Below are positions 5,585 to 6,840 of a stretch of DNA of 6,840 nucleotides, in pieces. This DNA comes from Methanobacteriota archaeon (lineage in GTDB: Archaea > Thermoplasmatota > DTKX01 > GCA-020343715): NCBI GenBank assembly GCA_030594725.1, contig JAUVEQ010000163.1, forward strand, positions 1-6,840, given 5' to 3'. Within the stretch, counting starts at the first letter, position 1. Every line of letters begins with the position of its first letter. The notes under the pieces were generated by a model. It ran no database searches and had not been told where the DNA came from. It saw only the letters and a program-made list of their open reading frames with translations. The translations under genes were made by a program, and so were the position numbers.

Positions 5585-5635
5585 CTTTGGTTATTGGTCC
5601 GGGTAGCCAGCCAGACGGCTTAGGATGGTAGGTTA

Positions 5636-6840
5636 ATGACCCGTTCAACTCCCTCCCTTCTGATCGTCCTTGTGATGATCACCAGCTCGATGCTGGGTGT
5701 GGTCTCGTGGGTGCCCCAGCCCGCGTCCGCCCTCACCTTCGACGTAGATACGACCGAGGACCTCTTGGGCAGCGGTTCCAACCTGGCCATCTTGGACAAG
5801 GTTGCCGTGTCCGATGACAGGATCAGTCTCGACACCGAGGTATACGAGATAGACGACACCGCCTGGTCCGACGTGAACGCAGAAGGCATCGTGGTCGACG
5901 GACAGAACTTACCCAAGCTGGACCTGGATACCCACTGGACCACGTATCCCGGGTACGGCAACGACGGCAACTTCATGCACTCGGCCGTCTGGGACCGGGA
6001 CAATTCCCAGGTGCTCGTCTACGGGGGGGTCCACGACACCTCCGGTTCAAGGTTCGTCCACAACGATATCTGGGCCTACAATCCCGTAAGCCAGTCCTGG
6101 ACCCAGAAGCAAGCCGTGGACAGGGCGAAGTTCCTCCACTCGGCCGTGTGGGCGGATAACTATCACATGATGATCGTCTGGGGTGGCATCACCATCATAG
6201 GCAGCGATCAATATCTGCTCAACGAGACGCTCATCTACTACCCCGCCAACAACACTTGGGCCCTCGCTGCCCCCTGTCCGTGGGGCGGGAAGGTGCTTCA
6301 CACCGCATCATGGGACAGCGCCAACAACCAGATGCTTGTCGCGGGAGGCACCCCCGACGGCACCTGGGATAACGTGACGGGAGAGCTCTGGGCGTTCCGT
6401 CCAGGGACGAACTCCTGGCACCGACTTCCTTCACTCTCGTCCACCCACGAGCGTGGCGGGGCAGCCTCGTTCTGGGACACCCAGTCCGAGATGCTGGTAG
6501 TGTTCGGGGGAAGGAAGGGGGACAACAATCCGATGTCATCGGTATGGTCCTTCAAGCCTTCCACGAACTCATGGAACCAGAGGGGCAACGCCCCGGTGTC
6601 CAGGTTCTTCCACTCGATGGGTTGGGACCCGATTGGCAACAAGGGGTTCTCCTACGGTGGGCTCACCGCCACCTCGATGACCTCCCGTCTGTACGAGTAC
6701 AGCCCCCTCGCGGATACCTGGAGACAGATGGAGAACGCACCGGATGCACGGTACTGGTCGGCCTTCATCTGGGATTCGGCCCACTCACTGGGCCTCGTGT
6801 TCGCAGGGGCGGCCGAGACCGGGAACCCACCCCTCACCTC
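5636..6840 (+). CDS. Secreted Kelch-repeat beta-propeller protein (3' end outside window)
   Basis: The frame runs from ATG 5636 to the window edge without a stop, giving 401 complete codons. The ATG at 5624 hits a stop after three codons, and only a weak purine-rich stretch (GGATGGTAGG) precedes 5636. Residues 1-32 are a signal peptide: basic start, a hydrophobic core around 8-24 and an A-S-A cleavage context. An Asp-rich region (33-105) follows. From about 112 there are Kelch blades with the usual H-S-A-x-W-D / G-G / W / Y-x-P-x-x-N-x-W pattern, centred on GG at 130-131, 183-184, 237-238, 291-292 and 341-342. A sixth blade starts near 372 with GA at 391-392. Six or seven blades would close the propeller. 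Sequons N-E-T, N-N-T and N-V-T suggest glycosylation. It is divergent from the PRC-barrel operon. No catalytic residues are evident; propellers of this type bind carbohydrate or protein partners, and the missing C-terminus may carry an anchor or further domains. Confidence 0.88.
   Translation, partial: MTRSTPSLLIVLVMITSSMLGVVSWVPQPASALTFDVDTTEDLLGSGSNLAILDKVAVSDDRISLDTEVYEIDDTAWSDVNAEGIVVDGQNLPKLDLDTHWTTYPGYGNDGNFMHSAVWDRDNSQVLVYGGVHDTSGSRFVHNDIWAYNPVSQSWTQKQAVDRAKFLHSAVWADNYHMMIVWGGITIIGSDQYLLNETLIYYPANNTWALAAPCPWGGKVLHTASWDSANNQMLVAGGTPDGTWDNVTGELWAFRPGTNSWHRLPSLSSTHERGGAASFWDTQSEMLVVFGGRKGDNNPMSSVWSFKPSTNSWNQRGNAPVSRFFHSMGWDPIGNKGFSYGGLTATSMTSRLYEYSPLADTWRQMENAPDARYWSAFIWDSAHSLGLVFAGAAETGNPPLT

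Larger units (their letters stand above)
5551..5608. repeat. 10-bp direct repeat flanking the Kelch gene TATA box
   Basis: CCGGGTAGCC occurs at 5551-5560 and 5599-5608, 48 bp apart. One copy lies just upstream of the BRE and the other at the predicted transcription start. The spacing and placement suit a pair of regulator sites, but two copies alone do not prove it. Confidence 0.5.

Noticed and set aside
4606..5631. 341-codon open frame on the + strand opposite the two PRC-barrel genes
   Set aside because: It has no promoter or ribosome binding site of its own, is low-complexity at the start, and runs antisense to two clear paralogous domains. Its first part would also overlap the RNA candidate.

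Overview
The window looks like GC-rich euryarchaeal DNA, most likely from a Thermoplasmatota-type lineage (inference). Four things point to archaea: BRE/TATA-type promoters (GAAACC followed by a T/A octamer), a probably leaderless pyruvate kinase gene, a pair of small PRC-barrel proteins, and secreted surface proteins built from Ig-like, PPC-like, CARDB-like and Kelch modules. Nothing indicates a virus, insertion sequence, integrase or CRISPR array. The window reads as chromosomal housekeeping and cell-surface DNA with one unexplained structured intergenic region.

Layout: (1) 1-626 (+) is the 3' end of a large Ig/PKD-like surface protein with a C-terminal membrane anchor. (2) 742-2940 (+) is a 732-aa exported, membrane-anchored protein made of two copies of a two-module unit (four PPC-like beta-sandwich modules in all), then a CARDB-like domain, one transmembrane helix and an acidic tail. 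(3) 2960-4387 (+) is pyruvate kinase, with its own TATA box overlapping the previous stop codon. (4) 4388-4673 holds no credible protein gene. It has a BRE/TATA promoter and about 240 nt that folds into five back-to-back helices, the best candidate here for an undescribed RNA. (5) 4674-5093 and 5106-5420 (-) are two adjacent PRC-barrel genes in one operon, transcribed toward the RNA candidate. (6) 5421-5635 is a divergent promoter region with a perfect inverted repeat across the + strand TATA box and a 10-bp direct repeat. (7) 5636 to the window end (+) is a secreted Kelch-repeat beta-propeller, cut off by the window edge.

Three of the six proteins are exported and probably displayed on the outer face of the membrane. 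Pyruvate kinase is cytosolic central metabolism and seems to be only a neighbour. The PRC-barrel pair resembles, at family level, the small PRC-barrel proteins tied to FtsZ/SepF-based division in haloarchaea, but nothing else here supports a division role. The points most worth following are the structured RNA candidate, the PRC-barrel pair with its Lys/Ala/Pro tail, the potassium-site variant of pyruvate kinase, and the putative operator of the Kelch gene.
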